33,904 nucleotides of DNA from assembly GCA_037383845.1 (NCBI GenBank), contig JARRON010000053.1:1-33904 (forward strand). Direction: 5' to 3'. The notes beneath the pieces are model-generated. The model made no database searches. It was not told the origin of the DNA and saw only the letters and a program-made list of their open reading frames with translations. The translations under genes were made by a program, and so were the position numbers. The stretch comes from JARRON01 sp037383845. Lineage in GTDB: Bacteria; Pseudomonadota; Gammaproteobacteria; Steroidobacterales; XN24. Position 1 is the first letter of the stretch; every line of letters starts with the position of its first letter. This document shows, piece after piece, positions 1 through 6,835 of this stretch.

Positions 1-328
1 GCAGATCCCGGCAATGTTCACAATGGCAGAAGCCGCGAACCCGGGACTCCCCGATCAAGCTCAACCCGATGGGGCCGCAGTCGCAGCCAACGTGATACTG
101 CTTCGATGACACCAGCGTTCGCTCCAGGCTGACAACGGTCTCACCAGTTCAAACAATACCAATACCCCGCCCCCGAAACGGCAGCGTTGGTCCCGACTCC
201 CCCGACCACCGAGGACGTCTTTCACCACCTATACTTCTTCAGCGCTTGTTTGCATCATGGGAAGCGTCGAGACCGCCCGGCGCCAAGCCGGTTTGTCCAG
301 AAGGGAGCGCTTTAGCGGCCATCAATTG
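1..328. other. Non-coding stretch at window start
   Basis: I see no convincing gene here. There is no open frame with a ribosome binding site or recognisable product, and no tRNA or repeat. It probably holds the promoter of the TolB-like/TPR gene that follows. An in-frame ATG at 257 would lengthen that protein by 24 residues, but those residues are not family-like, so I treat 257-328 as leader. Confidence 0.5.
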
Positions 329-1909
329 ATGAAGAGCCGGGGAGACAGGAAGGGCTTCATTACACAATTGCGCGAACGCAAGGTAATTCGCATTGCGGTG
401 GCCTATTTGATCGTGGGCTGGCTTGTCTTGCAGGTTGGTGAAGTCACTTTCGAAGCCCTGGGTTTGCCGGACTGGTCGCTGACCCTGCTGATCGTGCTGA
501 CGGCGCTGGGGATACCGTTGGCGCTTGTTCTGGCCTGGGCATACGAAGTAACACCCGGCGGTATTCAACGCGACCCAAGGGATCTACCGGCACCGGCAGA
601 GCCTCCTTTGCCGGAACTGGATCAAGCGGCGCCGTCGATCGCGGTGCTGCCGTTCGACGATCTCAGCGAGAAAGGAAACCAGGCCTATTTCTGTGAAGGC
701 ATGGCCGAAGAAATCCTGGCTGCCTTGTGCATGATCCCCAAGCTGCGCGTCGCATCGCGTGTCGCCTCGTTCCAGTTCAGCGGAAAAAGCGCTGACATTT
801 CGGTGGTCGGTCGCAAGCTGAATGTACAGACCGTACTGGAAGGCAGCGTGCGCAAGTCTGGAGACCGGTTGCGCATCACTGCACAGCTGGTCAAAACCGC
901 AGATGGCTATCACTTGTGGTCGCAGCAGTTTGATCGACGCCTGGAGGATATATTCGAAATACAGGCGGAGATAGCCAACGCCATTGCACGGGCCTTGAGC
1001 GTTACCCTGAAGAGCCAGGGGCTGAAGACCCAGCAGAAGGTCGATCCAAAGGCCTATGATTTCTTTCTGCGCGGGCTCAGCTATTTTGCCAAGCACAGCA
1101 TCCAGGACACGATCTATGCGCGGCAAATGTTCCGGCGCGCACTGGAGGTGGAGCCCGAATTCGGACGTGCCTGGGCAGGGGTCGCCTATACCTACGGATT
1201 CGAGTACCTGTACTTCAACGCCAGCGACGTCAACCTCCAGGAAGCCAGGAGCACCAGCGCAAAGGCCCTCGAACTGGCGCCCGATCTTGCCGAGTCGCAT
1301 GTTGCTGCGGGCATAGCCAGTTGCATGATCAGCCAATATGACGAGGCGGAGCGCGAGTTCGAGAAGGCGGTCGAGCTGGTCCCGAAGAACTATGAGGCGT
1401 GGTACTTTTTTGGCCGGACCAAGGTGCACGAGGGCGATCACCGGCGTGCGCTTGAACATTTCGAGACCGCCGCCAGGGTCCGGCCAGAGGATTATCAGAG
1501 CGTGCTTTTGCAGGCGCAACTCTACGTCAGCCTGGGCGACCGGAAACGAGCGATGGAGGTGAGCCGCAAGGGCATCGAGCGCGTGCGGGCGGTGCTGGAC
1601 CTCAACCCCGACGACAATCGGGCGCTCAACATGGGCGCCTTCGCGTTATTGCGCCTGGGGGAGCGAGAGGAAGCGGAGCAATGGATGGACGCTTCGGTTC
1701 TCAAGGCGCCGATGGATTCCATCATCCAATACAATGCCGCATGCTTTTTTGCCCTCGAAGGCAAAACCGACAAGGCGCTGGATTGCCTACAGAACTGCCT
1801 GGTCAAGGTCGGCAACATCAGCCGCGAGTGGCTTGAAAATGACTCGGACCTGGACGGCATTCGCGAACACCCGCGCTACGCCGGCATCATCGCCTCGTTC
1901 CCCGAGTAA
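329..1909 (+). CDS. Two-helix membrane TolB-like/TPR protein (paralogue 1)
   Basis: A 526-residue protein. Residues about 10-20 are a basic RERK stretch, followed by two membrane helices at about 20-40 and 50-71 that end in the family signature AWAYEVTPGG. The TolB-like (FlgO-like, COG5616-type) domain starts near 102 with SIAVLPFDDLS and includes YFCEGMAEEI, LEGSVRKSGDRLRITAQLV and the block before IFEIQ. TPR repeats fill the rest, and the end carries the DLDGIREHPRY motif shared by all paralogues here. I chose the ATG at 329 because the homology begins there; neither it nor the ATG at 257 has a clear Shine-Dalgarno. The gene appears monocistronic. In other bacteria this scaffold is joined to cyclase, winged-helix or TIR modules, so a signalling or scaffold role is inferred. 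Its closest sister in the window is at 21380-22966. Confidence 0.85.
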   Translation: MKSRGDRKGFITQLRERKVIRIAVAYLIVGWLVLQVGEVTFEALGLPDWSLTLLIVLTALGIPLALVLAWAYEVTPGGIQRDPRDLPAPAEPPLPELDQAAPSIAVLPFDDLSEKGNQAYFCEGMAEEILAALCMIPKLRVASRVASFQFSGKSADISVVGRKLNVQTVLEGSVRKSGDRLRITAQLVKTADGYHLWSQQFDRRLEDIFEIQAEIANAIARALSVTLKSQGLKTQQKVDPKAYDFFLRGLSYFAKHSIQDTIYARQMFRRALEVEPEFGRAWAGVAYTYGFEYLYFNASDVNLQEARSTSAKALELAPDLAESHVAAGIASCMISQYDEAEREFEKAVELVPKNYEAWYFFGRTKVHEGDHRRALEHFETAARVRPEDYQSVLLQAQLYVSLGDRKRAMEVSRKGIERVRAVLDLNPDDNRALNMGAFALLRLGEREEAEQWMDASVLKAPMDSIIQYNAACFFALEGKTDKALDCLQNCLVKVGNISREWLENDSDLDGIREHPRYAGIIASFPE

Positions 1910-1915
1910 TGCGCC

Positions 1916-2044
1916 GCCCGGGGCCGGCAGGCCCCACGACTCGAAGCCAAGATCCGCGACCTGCAACACGCCCCAGGCCGCGACGATGTACAACCCGGCG
2001 ACGCGAAACACGTGTCGGCGCCGCAGTTCGCTGAAGAAGGACAT
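1916..2044 (-). pseudogene. N-terminal remnant of a fifth TolB-like/TPR gene
   Basis: Read on the minus strand from an ATG at 2044, the first about 40 codons give MSFFSELRRRHVFRVAG, then LYIVAAWGVLQVADLGF and ESWGLP. This is the head of the membrane form of the TolB-like/TPR family: compare FYQELKRRKVIRVGLAYAVV at residues 11-30 of the protein at 21380. After the LP motif the similarity stops and the frame runs antisense into the 3' end of paralogue 1, whose stop codon lies only a few bases away. The second helix, TolB-like domain and TPR array are gone. A GGGGCC-GGCA-GGCCCC hairpin sits at 1920-1935, inside the remnant. I infer a deletion or rearrangement scar. A short genuine peptide is possible but has no visible ribosome binding site. 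Confidence 0.65.
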
Positions 2045-2251
2045 CGGGATAATCCGCTACGGGTCGTAAGCGGTGGTTCTAGCCCAAACCAGGCGCGGGG
2101 CTGGAATTGGCGAGAAGCGGAAGTTCGTTGCTGTTTGACGACGTTCCGTTCCACCCATTGGAGCGCGGATCTGATTGACTTCGAACGAGCCTCCTGGAAG
2201 CTCGCCAGACGCCCACTCGATAGCATTGTTGTCGGTATTTTGTTGGCCACA

Positions 2252-2281
2252 GACTCGTAATCCCCTGGTTCCAGGTTCGAG
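2252..2281 (+). other. tRNA-like anticodon-to-T-loop fragment, possible integration scar
   Basis: The bases read like the middle of a tRNA: GA, then a seven-base loop CTCGTAA (anticodon CGU if real), TCCCC, TGGTT, CCAGG and the T-loop TTCGAG. The 5' half and the 3' side of the T stem are absent, so it cannot fold as a tRNA. Such pieces are what tyrosine-recombinase elements leave at tRNA attachment sites. No integrase or second copy was found in the window. The similarity was judged by eye. Confidence 0.3.
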
Positions 2282-2347
2282 GGGGAAAGGTCAAGACCCG
2301 TACGAGTGGCTTGCCTTCATCCGGCGCATGGTTTGCCCGGATGAGCA

Positions 2348-2379
2348 GAGCCGCGGGACCCGGACAGGTCCCGCGGCTC
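2348..2379 (-). terminator. Strong GC hairpin, likely terminator of the 5'-nucleotidase gene
   Basis: A perfect 13-base inverted repeat, GAGCCGCGGGACC and its complement, with a six-base loop CGGACA. It lies about 60 bases past the stop of the minus-strand nucleotidase gene. There is no T-run after it in either direction, so it is not a textbook intrinsic terminator. Position and stem strength support termination or 3'-end protection. Confidence 0.5.
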
Positions 2380-2439
2380 CGTGCCGTCCATTGCGACCCA
2401 GGCTCTCACATATCGGATCGTGAGAGTTGACGGCCAGCG

Positions 2440-4185
2440 TCAATCCAGTTCGTTCACCCTGTCGACAGCCGGGGGCGAGACCGGGCTGAACGTCCCGAGG
2501 TAATTGATCAGTGCCTCGAGATCGTTCCCTCCGTCGAGTCTCGGTGCAGTGATCGTGGCAAACGTGCCGAAGTTGTCCCCGCCATCAGCCAGGAAGTTGT
2601 TCACCGTGACCTGGTAGGTGGCAGAAAGATCGAGAGGCACGCCGTTCAGCAGCACGTTGCCGATCGTGACCGACGTGCAGGTGGCGACACCGCCCACGTT
2701 CTCGATCGTCTTCGACAGATCGTAGGTGAACCCTTCCGGCACACCGAGGTGGAGGAACGGGCGGCTGGAGCCGGCCGGCTGGCACTGCTCCTCGAGCACA
2801 GAGACGATCTGCGCGCCCGTCATCGGGAACGTGAGCAGCGTGTTGCCGAAGGGCTGGAACGTGAAGGCCTCGCCGAACGTCACTACCCCGTCACCTTCGT
2901 CCGAGGATGACGGGTACGTCAGGTCGGAGCGCACGCCGCCGGGATTCATGAACGCGACCTGGGCGCCGTTGGCAGAAGTCGCCCACAGCTGGGCGTCGGC
3001 GACCAGGTTGCCCGCCGGCGACTCGACACCGCGATCCGAACCCGGCGGGTTGCCGCCGCGGTTGATGGTCTCGGTGATCGTGCCCACGGGCGTGTTGCCG
3101 GCTGCGTCGTACAGCGGCTGCCACTTCTCGATCACCGCCGTGATCGCCGGGTCAGGCACCAGATCCGCCCGCGAAACCAGGTGGTTGGTGACGGTCGTCA
3201 GATCGCGCCGGACGTCGCCCGTACCCTTGTCGATGACCAGGTTGACTTCCGTGACGACCCGGCCGAACGAATAGGCGCTGGTGACGATGCGGGGCTCGCC
3301 GTCCGGGTCAGGAAGTTTGCAGTTATACGGCAGGTGCGTATGGCCGGTGATGATCACGTCGATCTCGGGGTCCAGGGCGTCGTTGATCGCGACGATCGGA
3401 CCGGAGATTCCCACGCACGCGTCGATATCTCCCGGAGGCGGCGTCTGGGAGCCGCCCTCGTGCAGGAGCACGACGATCGTCTCCACCCCGTACTGATCCC
3501 TCAGAATCGGTACCAGCGCATTCGCCGTCTCGGCCTCGTCGCGGAACTCCCAGCCCTCGATGCCGGCGGCGGCGACGAGCGTGTCGGTTGCCTCCAGCGT
3601 CATGCCGATGAAAGCGATCTTTTCGCTGTTCAGCTTCTCGATCCAGAACGGGGGCAGCGGAGTCTCGCCGAACTCGTTGACGACGTTCGCCGCGAGCCAG
3701 GGGAAGTCGGCACCGGCGTAGGGCGCATCCGGGAAGAAACAGCCGTCGTCAGGATGACAGCCGCCATACTGCATGCGCATCAGTTCCGCCACGCCCTCAT
3801 CGAACTCGTGGTTGCCCACGCCGGACACATCCAGGCCCATGGCGTTGAGGGACTCGACCGACGGCTCATCCCGGAACAGGCCGGAGAACGCCGGGGAACC
3901 CCCGATCAGGTCACCCGCCGCGACCGTCAGGCTGTACTTCCTACCCTGGCGGAGTTGCTTAAGCTTCGTGGCGAGATACTCGCCGCCGCCCGCGGGCTGA
4001 CCGTCCACCTGGCCGGCTGCGTCAGGCAGCACGTGGCCGTGATAGTCGTTGAATCCGAGCAGCTGGACTTCCAGCAGCTGCCCGGGAGCATTCTCCCGCC
4101 CCTTGGCTTTCACCGGGTCAGCCAGGGCCGGGGCGGCCAGCAGCGACAGAGCCACAAGCGCTGCCAAATGATCAGGATATTTCAT
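2440..4185 (-). CDS. Secreted UshA-type 5'-nucleotidase / metallophosphatase
   Basis: A 581-residue exported enzyme predicted to remove phosphate from nucleotides in the periplasm or outside the cell. The signal peptide is residues 1-22, ending in ALA. The two-metal phosphatase domain shows FNDYHGH (45-51), GDLIGGSP (91-98), GNHEFDE (124-130), and later LLHEGG and GHTH. The C-terminal substrate-binding domain shows NPGGVRSDL and FGEAFTFQPFGNTL, typical of 5'-nucleotidases. I chose the ATG at 4185 rather than one 16 codons upstream because it begins the signal peptide and follows a GGGGA ribosome binding site at good spacing. Family members cleave AMP, UDP-sugars, cyclic nucleotides or NAD; the substrate cannot be read from the sequence. 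It stands alone and could serve phosphate or purine scavenging. Confidence 0.93.
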   Translation of the reverse strand: MKYPDHLAALVALSLLAAPALADPVKAKGRENAPGQLLEVQLLGFNDYHGHVLPDAAGQVDGQPAGGGEYLATKLKQLRQGRKYSLTVAAGDLIGGSPAFSGLFRDEPSVESLNAMGLDVSGVGNHEFDEGVAELMRMQYGGCHPDDGCFFPDAPYAGADFPWLAANVVNEFGETPLPPFWIEKLNSEKIAFIGMTLEATDTLVAAAGIEGWEFRDEAETANALVPILRDQYGVETIVVLLHEGGSQTPPPGDIDACVGISGPIVAINDALDPEIDVIITGHTHLPYNCKLPDPDGEPRIVTSAYSFGRVVTEVNLVIDKGTGDVRRDLTTVTNHLVSRADLVPDPAITAVIEKWQPLYDAAGNTPVGTITETINRGGNPPGSDRGVESPAGNLVADAQLWATSANGAQVAFMNPGGVRSDLTYPSSSDEGDGVVTFGEAFTFQPFGNTLLTFPMTGAQIVSVLEEQCQPAGSSRPFLHLGVPEGFTYDLSKTIENVGGVATCTSVTIGNVLLNGVPLDLSATYQVTVNNFLADGGDNFGTFATITAPRLDGGNDLEALINYLGTFSPVSPPAVDRVNELD

Positions 4186-4224
4186 CGTCGGAGTCCCCAA
4201 GCGTGATCGCGTTGTTGTAATAAA

Positions 4225-4242
4225 GGTCCACATTTATGGACC
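4225..4242 (-). promoter_or_regulatory. Inverted repeat upstream of the nucleotidase gene
   Basis: GGTCC and GGACC flank an eight-base AT-rich spacer about 40 bases before the nucleotidase start, in the most AT-rich part of this intergenic region. It could be an operator or a 5'-UTR hairpin. No Pho-box-like direct repeats are visible. Weak evidence. Confidence 0.25.
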
Positions 4243-4340
4243 GGGACCGTTACGATTGGGTTAACGCGTTTTGAACAAACTTGAACGGGGATGCGTAAGG
4301 CTTAGCTACAGCCCTGGCACCGGCGCGACGCGAGAAAGGC

Positions 4341-6161
4341 TTACAGCCGGGATACGGACAGGGGTCGCAGCATCGCCCGGCGCTTGCGCTGGTGAGTCTC
4401 CATGCGCGAAAGAATCCCCCGCAGGAAGCTGACGGTCTCGACGATATTCGGGCCCTTGTTGAGCATCGCGCACTCCGCCCGATGACTCATGGCCGCATCG
4501 GTCACCTCCGCCCTGGACGCTGACCCGGTCTTCGCCATCCCCTCGAGAACCTGGGTCGCCCAGATCACCGGAACGTGCGCGGCCTCGCAGAGCCAGAGGA
4601 TCTCCTCCTGCACCTCGGACAGTCGCTCGAAGCCCACCTCCACGGCGAGGTCGCCCCGGGCAACCATCACGCCGACCGGGGGCGAGCGCAAACTCGCAAG
4701 CAGGATCCGGGGCAGGTGCTCGAAGGCGCTGGCGGTCTCGATCTTGAGGACGATACCCAGGTTGCCCGCTCCCAGCGCGTGCAGTTCGTCCTCGAGCGCC
4801 AGAACGTCCTCTGGCCCCCTAAGGAAGGACAGCGCGACCATGTCCGCGAATGCGACGGCTTCCCTGAGGTTGGCCCGGTCCACGGCAGTCAACGCCGGCA
4901 TCGTGAATTGCGTGTCGGGGAAGTTCACGCCTTTCTCCGCCTTGAGGCGGGCTCCGGTCGGCGCCGTGTGGGTGACCCGCAGGCGGATCACGCTTCCGTC
5001 ATTCGACTCCACAACCCCGCCAATCTTGCCGTCGTCGATCCACACGCGATGGCCTGGCCGGACACACTCGAAGGCCGTTTCCAGCGTCAGGTGGATTCGA
5101 GCCGGCGATGCCTCCACGTTCGCGCCGGCGGGCACACCGGGAAGCGGTTCGCGAGTCAATTCCAGCACATCCTTCGGTTTCAGGAGGATCGGCGCAATCA
5201 CCTCGGGCAGGTCGCCGAAGACTCCGCTGGCGAGTTCCTCGTCGCCCCGAAGTCGTCGTACCTCACCACCGGAGGGAACCCATGCCGTGCGCGCGCATGT
5301 GCCGATTGCAGCTCCCTCGGAGACGTCCGCGAGCTCGAACCAGCGGCGGCGGCCGCGGGTGTCCCTGAACAGCAGGCGGTCACCGACCTGTGCACCGGAC
5401 AGCAACCGGGCGTCCACCGGGATGGACTGCAGGCGCGTCAATGGGCCTCCGGGCCCGGCGGACAACCATACGCGGGCAGGCGCGATCACCCTGCCGAGAC
5501 CATCGCGCTTCGGGGCGACGCGGAGGGCCCGGCCGATGGGCGCGATCGGGCCGGTGCGGAGCTTGGGCCCGCCCAGATCCGCCTGGACCCTGCAGATGCG
5601 GCCGACCGTCTTCTCGGCCTCCCGGAGATGGCGAACCATGGCATGCCATTCCTCGGGGCCGTCATGCGCCAGATTGATGCGCATGACGTCCATCCCGGCG
5701 GCCAACAAGTCGCGGACGAGCACGCCGTTGGTCGCCGCCTCCGTGGGCATGGTCACCATGATGCGCGATGCCCGTCTCAGCGGTTCCGGGCCGAGGAGCG
5801 CCCGGGCGTGGTCTCGCAGCAGGAGCGGCCCGCTACGGAAATCCACCGGCGGAACCGGCTCCACCGACGGTGCTTCCCCGGACAGCCGCTCGAGGATGCC
5901 GATGACTGCATTAAGGCTCGCCAGCGCATGGGGTTCCGATACGCCGAGCGACGACAGCCCCAGCGCAGCGAGGTCTTCCTGAAGCGGCCGAATGTCGTTC
6001 TGTCGCAGGCTCAGGTAGTGAAGCAGATTGCGGGCGCTGGGGCGGTAGCCGGCCTCCACCGCCTCAACATCCGCAGCATAGTGATCCTCGAGCGCGAGGG
6101 CCTGTTCTCGCAGAGCCCTGAGGGCGGGGAGCAACCTCTGCACGACTCGTTCTGCGGCCAT
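4341..6161 (-). CDS. Divergent pyruvate kinase-like protein with an N-terminal extension
   Basis: A 606-residue protein. Residues 1-130 are an extra helical-looking domain of unknown role. The pyruvate kinase barrel begins near 132 (RIMVTMPTEAA) and includes MRINLAHD (160-167), QADLGGPKLRTG (193-204), KGVNFPDTQFTMPALT, KIETASAFEHL (473-483), MVARGDLAVE (499-508) and ATQVLEGM. The catalytic Lys473 and the metal ligands Glu475 and Asp504 are kept. Lys200 sits where potassium-dependent enzymes have Glu, a change known to accompany potassium independence. The usual DTKG is DLGG and the NFSHG serine is alanine. The protein ends soon after the barrel, so the C-terminal allosteric domain is missing. 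It may be a true kinase of the long proteobacterial type or an enzyme with an altered role. The ATG at 6161 has only a weak ribosome binding site. Confidence 0.85.
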   Translation of the reverse strand: MAAERVVQRLLPALRALREQALALEDHYAADVEAVEAGYRPSARNLLHYLSLRQNDIRPLQEDLAALGLSSLGVSEPHALASLNAVIGILERLSGEAPSVEPVPPVDFRSGPLLLRDHARALLGPEPLRRASRIMVTMPTEAATNGVLVRDLLAAGMDVMRINLAHDGPEEWHAMVRHLREAEKTVGRICRVQADLGGPKLRTGPIAPIGRALRVAPKRDGLGRVIAPARVWLSAGPGGPLTRLQSIPVDARLLSGAQVGDRLLFRDTRGRRRWFELADVSEGAAIGTCARTAWVPSGGEVRRLRGDEELASGVFGDLPEVIAPILLKPKDVLELTREPLPGVPAGANVEASPARIHLTLETAFECVRPGHRVWIDDGKIGGVVESNDGSVIRLRVTHTAPTGARLKAEKGVNFPDTQFTMPALTAVDRANLREAVAFADMVALSFLRGPEDVLALEDELHALGAGNLGIVLKIETASAFEHLPRILLASLRSPPVGVMVARGDLAVEVGFERLSEVQEEILWLCEAAHVPVIWATQVLEGMAKTGSASRAEVTDAAMSHRAECAMLNKGPNIVETVSFLRGILSRMETHQRKRRAMLRPLSVSRL

Positions 6162-6215
6162 CCGAAAATCTTACGCGCGAAAGTGTTGCGGAAAAATGAA
6201 CGGGTGGCGGCGCCA

Positions 6216-6476
6216 TCGACATCTGGGACGGGCAGCTATGAGAAGACACGCTGGATTCGCGCAAAGACTGGCCAGGGCGGCTCCTTCTTCCCGTCGGCCG
6301 GGCTCGGCGACGTCGTCGAGCCTGGGCAGCGCCTGGGCAGGATCGTCGACCCGTTCACGGACGCCTCTTATGACGTCGTGTCGACGATCCCCGGAGAGAT
6401 CGTCGGCATGACCTTGCCCAAGCCGGTGCTCTCCGGCTATCCACTTTTCCATGTCGCTTGGCATGAAGCAGACTGA
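6216..6476 (+). pseudogene. C-terminal remnant of a succinylglutamate desuccinylase/aspartoacylase-type protein
   Basis: The plus-strand frame ending in TGA at 6474-6476 encodes about 80 residues that match the C-terminal beta domain of AstE/AspA-type zinc deacylases. It shows TRWIRAKTGQGGSFFPSAGL, GDVVEPGQRLGRIVDPF, a divergent SPxDGxV-like stretch (STIPGEIVGM) and a final PLFHVAWHE. The catalytic half with its zinc ligands is absent: 75 bases upstream one is already inside the divergently transcribed pyruvate-kinase-like gene. There is no plausible start with a ribosome binding site, so I read it as a decayed gene end left by a deletion. Confidence 0.6.
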
Positions 6477-6835
6477 GCGGGACCGCCCTTCCAGTGTCTG
6501 TTGTCGTCGGCGGCGGGGAGCGATCCTGGCGTTCCCACCATGGAAATCATGGGGTTAGCGCAGTGATTAAGGAAAACAAGGGTTGGACTCCCGGGTTATG
6601 ACGGGTTGGCATCCTGCCCGAAACCGTGACCCGCGCGCGCAGGCGGGGTTCAGGATCGAGGCGCGAGCGTCCGCCAGCGCAGTCCGTCAGTTTCCCGGGA
6701 CACCCAGGCATTCCTCCGGCTCGGCCCACGTAATCCTTCTCACCGCTGTGGCCTTGGGCTAGTCTTAGCCGCCAGGGTCTGTTTGGACTGCAGGAAGCTG
6801 CCCTGGATCCCATCAGGCCGGAAACAGGCATTCGA
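6477..6835. other. Non-coding spacer before the first TIR gene
   Basis: No gene is supported. The spacer holds one copy of the ATGRRAATC-type repeat at 6543-6590 and a small inverted repeat GGCTA-GTCT-TAGCC at 6757-6770. A weak sigma70-like pair, TTCTCA (6737-6742) and TAGTCT (6760-6765) with 17 bases between, could drive the TIR/TolB-like/TPR gene. The promoter call is tentative. Confidence 0.35.
6543..6590 (+). repeat. Dispersed intergenic repeat, copy A
   Basis: The segment starts ATGGAAATCATGGGGTTAG, continues with CGC, and carries ACAAGGG about 20 bases later. It aligns with 23136-23175 (ATGAAAATCCGTGGCTTAG, CGC, then ACAAGGG), and its first part aligns with the complement of 27062-27081. 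The three share roughly ATGRRAATCNNTGGNTTAG. All copies are intergenic. The function is unknown; a scar of a small mobile element or a regulatory motif are both possible. Confidence 0.4.

Larger units (their letters stand above)
2045..2439. other. Non-coding scar region between paralogue 1 and the nucleotidase gene
   Basis: No gene is supported here. Apart from the tRNA-like fragment and the hairpin downstream of the nucleotidase gene, listed separately, I recognise nothing. Together with the adjacent truncated TolB-like/TPR head it looks like a region that has lost material. Confidence 0.5.

Noticed and set aside
2221..2300. An intact tRNA gene
   Set aside because: Only the anticodon-to-T-loop part is tRNA-like. 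The acceptor stem, D-arm and T-stem partner are missing.
4575..6476. A 633-codon open frame on the plus strand opposite the pyruvate-kinase-like gene
   Set aside because: Only its last about 80 codons resemble a protein (AstE/AspA end). The rest is antisense to a gene with clear motifs and is Arg/Ala/Pro-rich.
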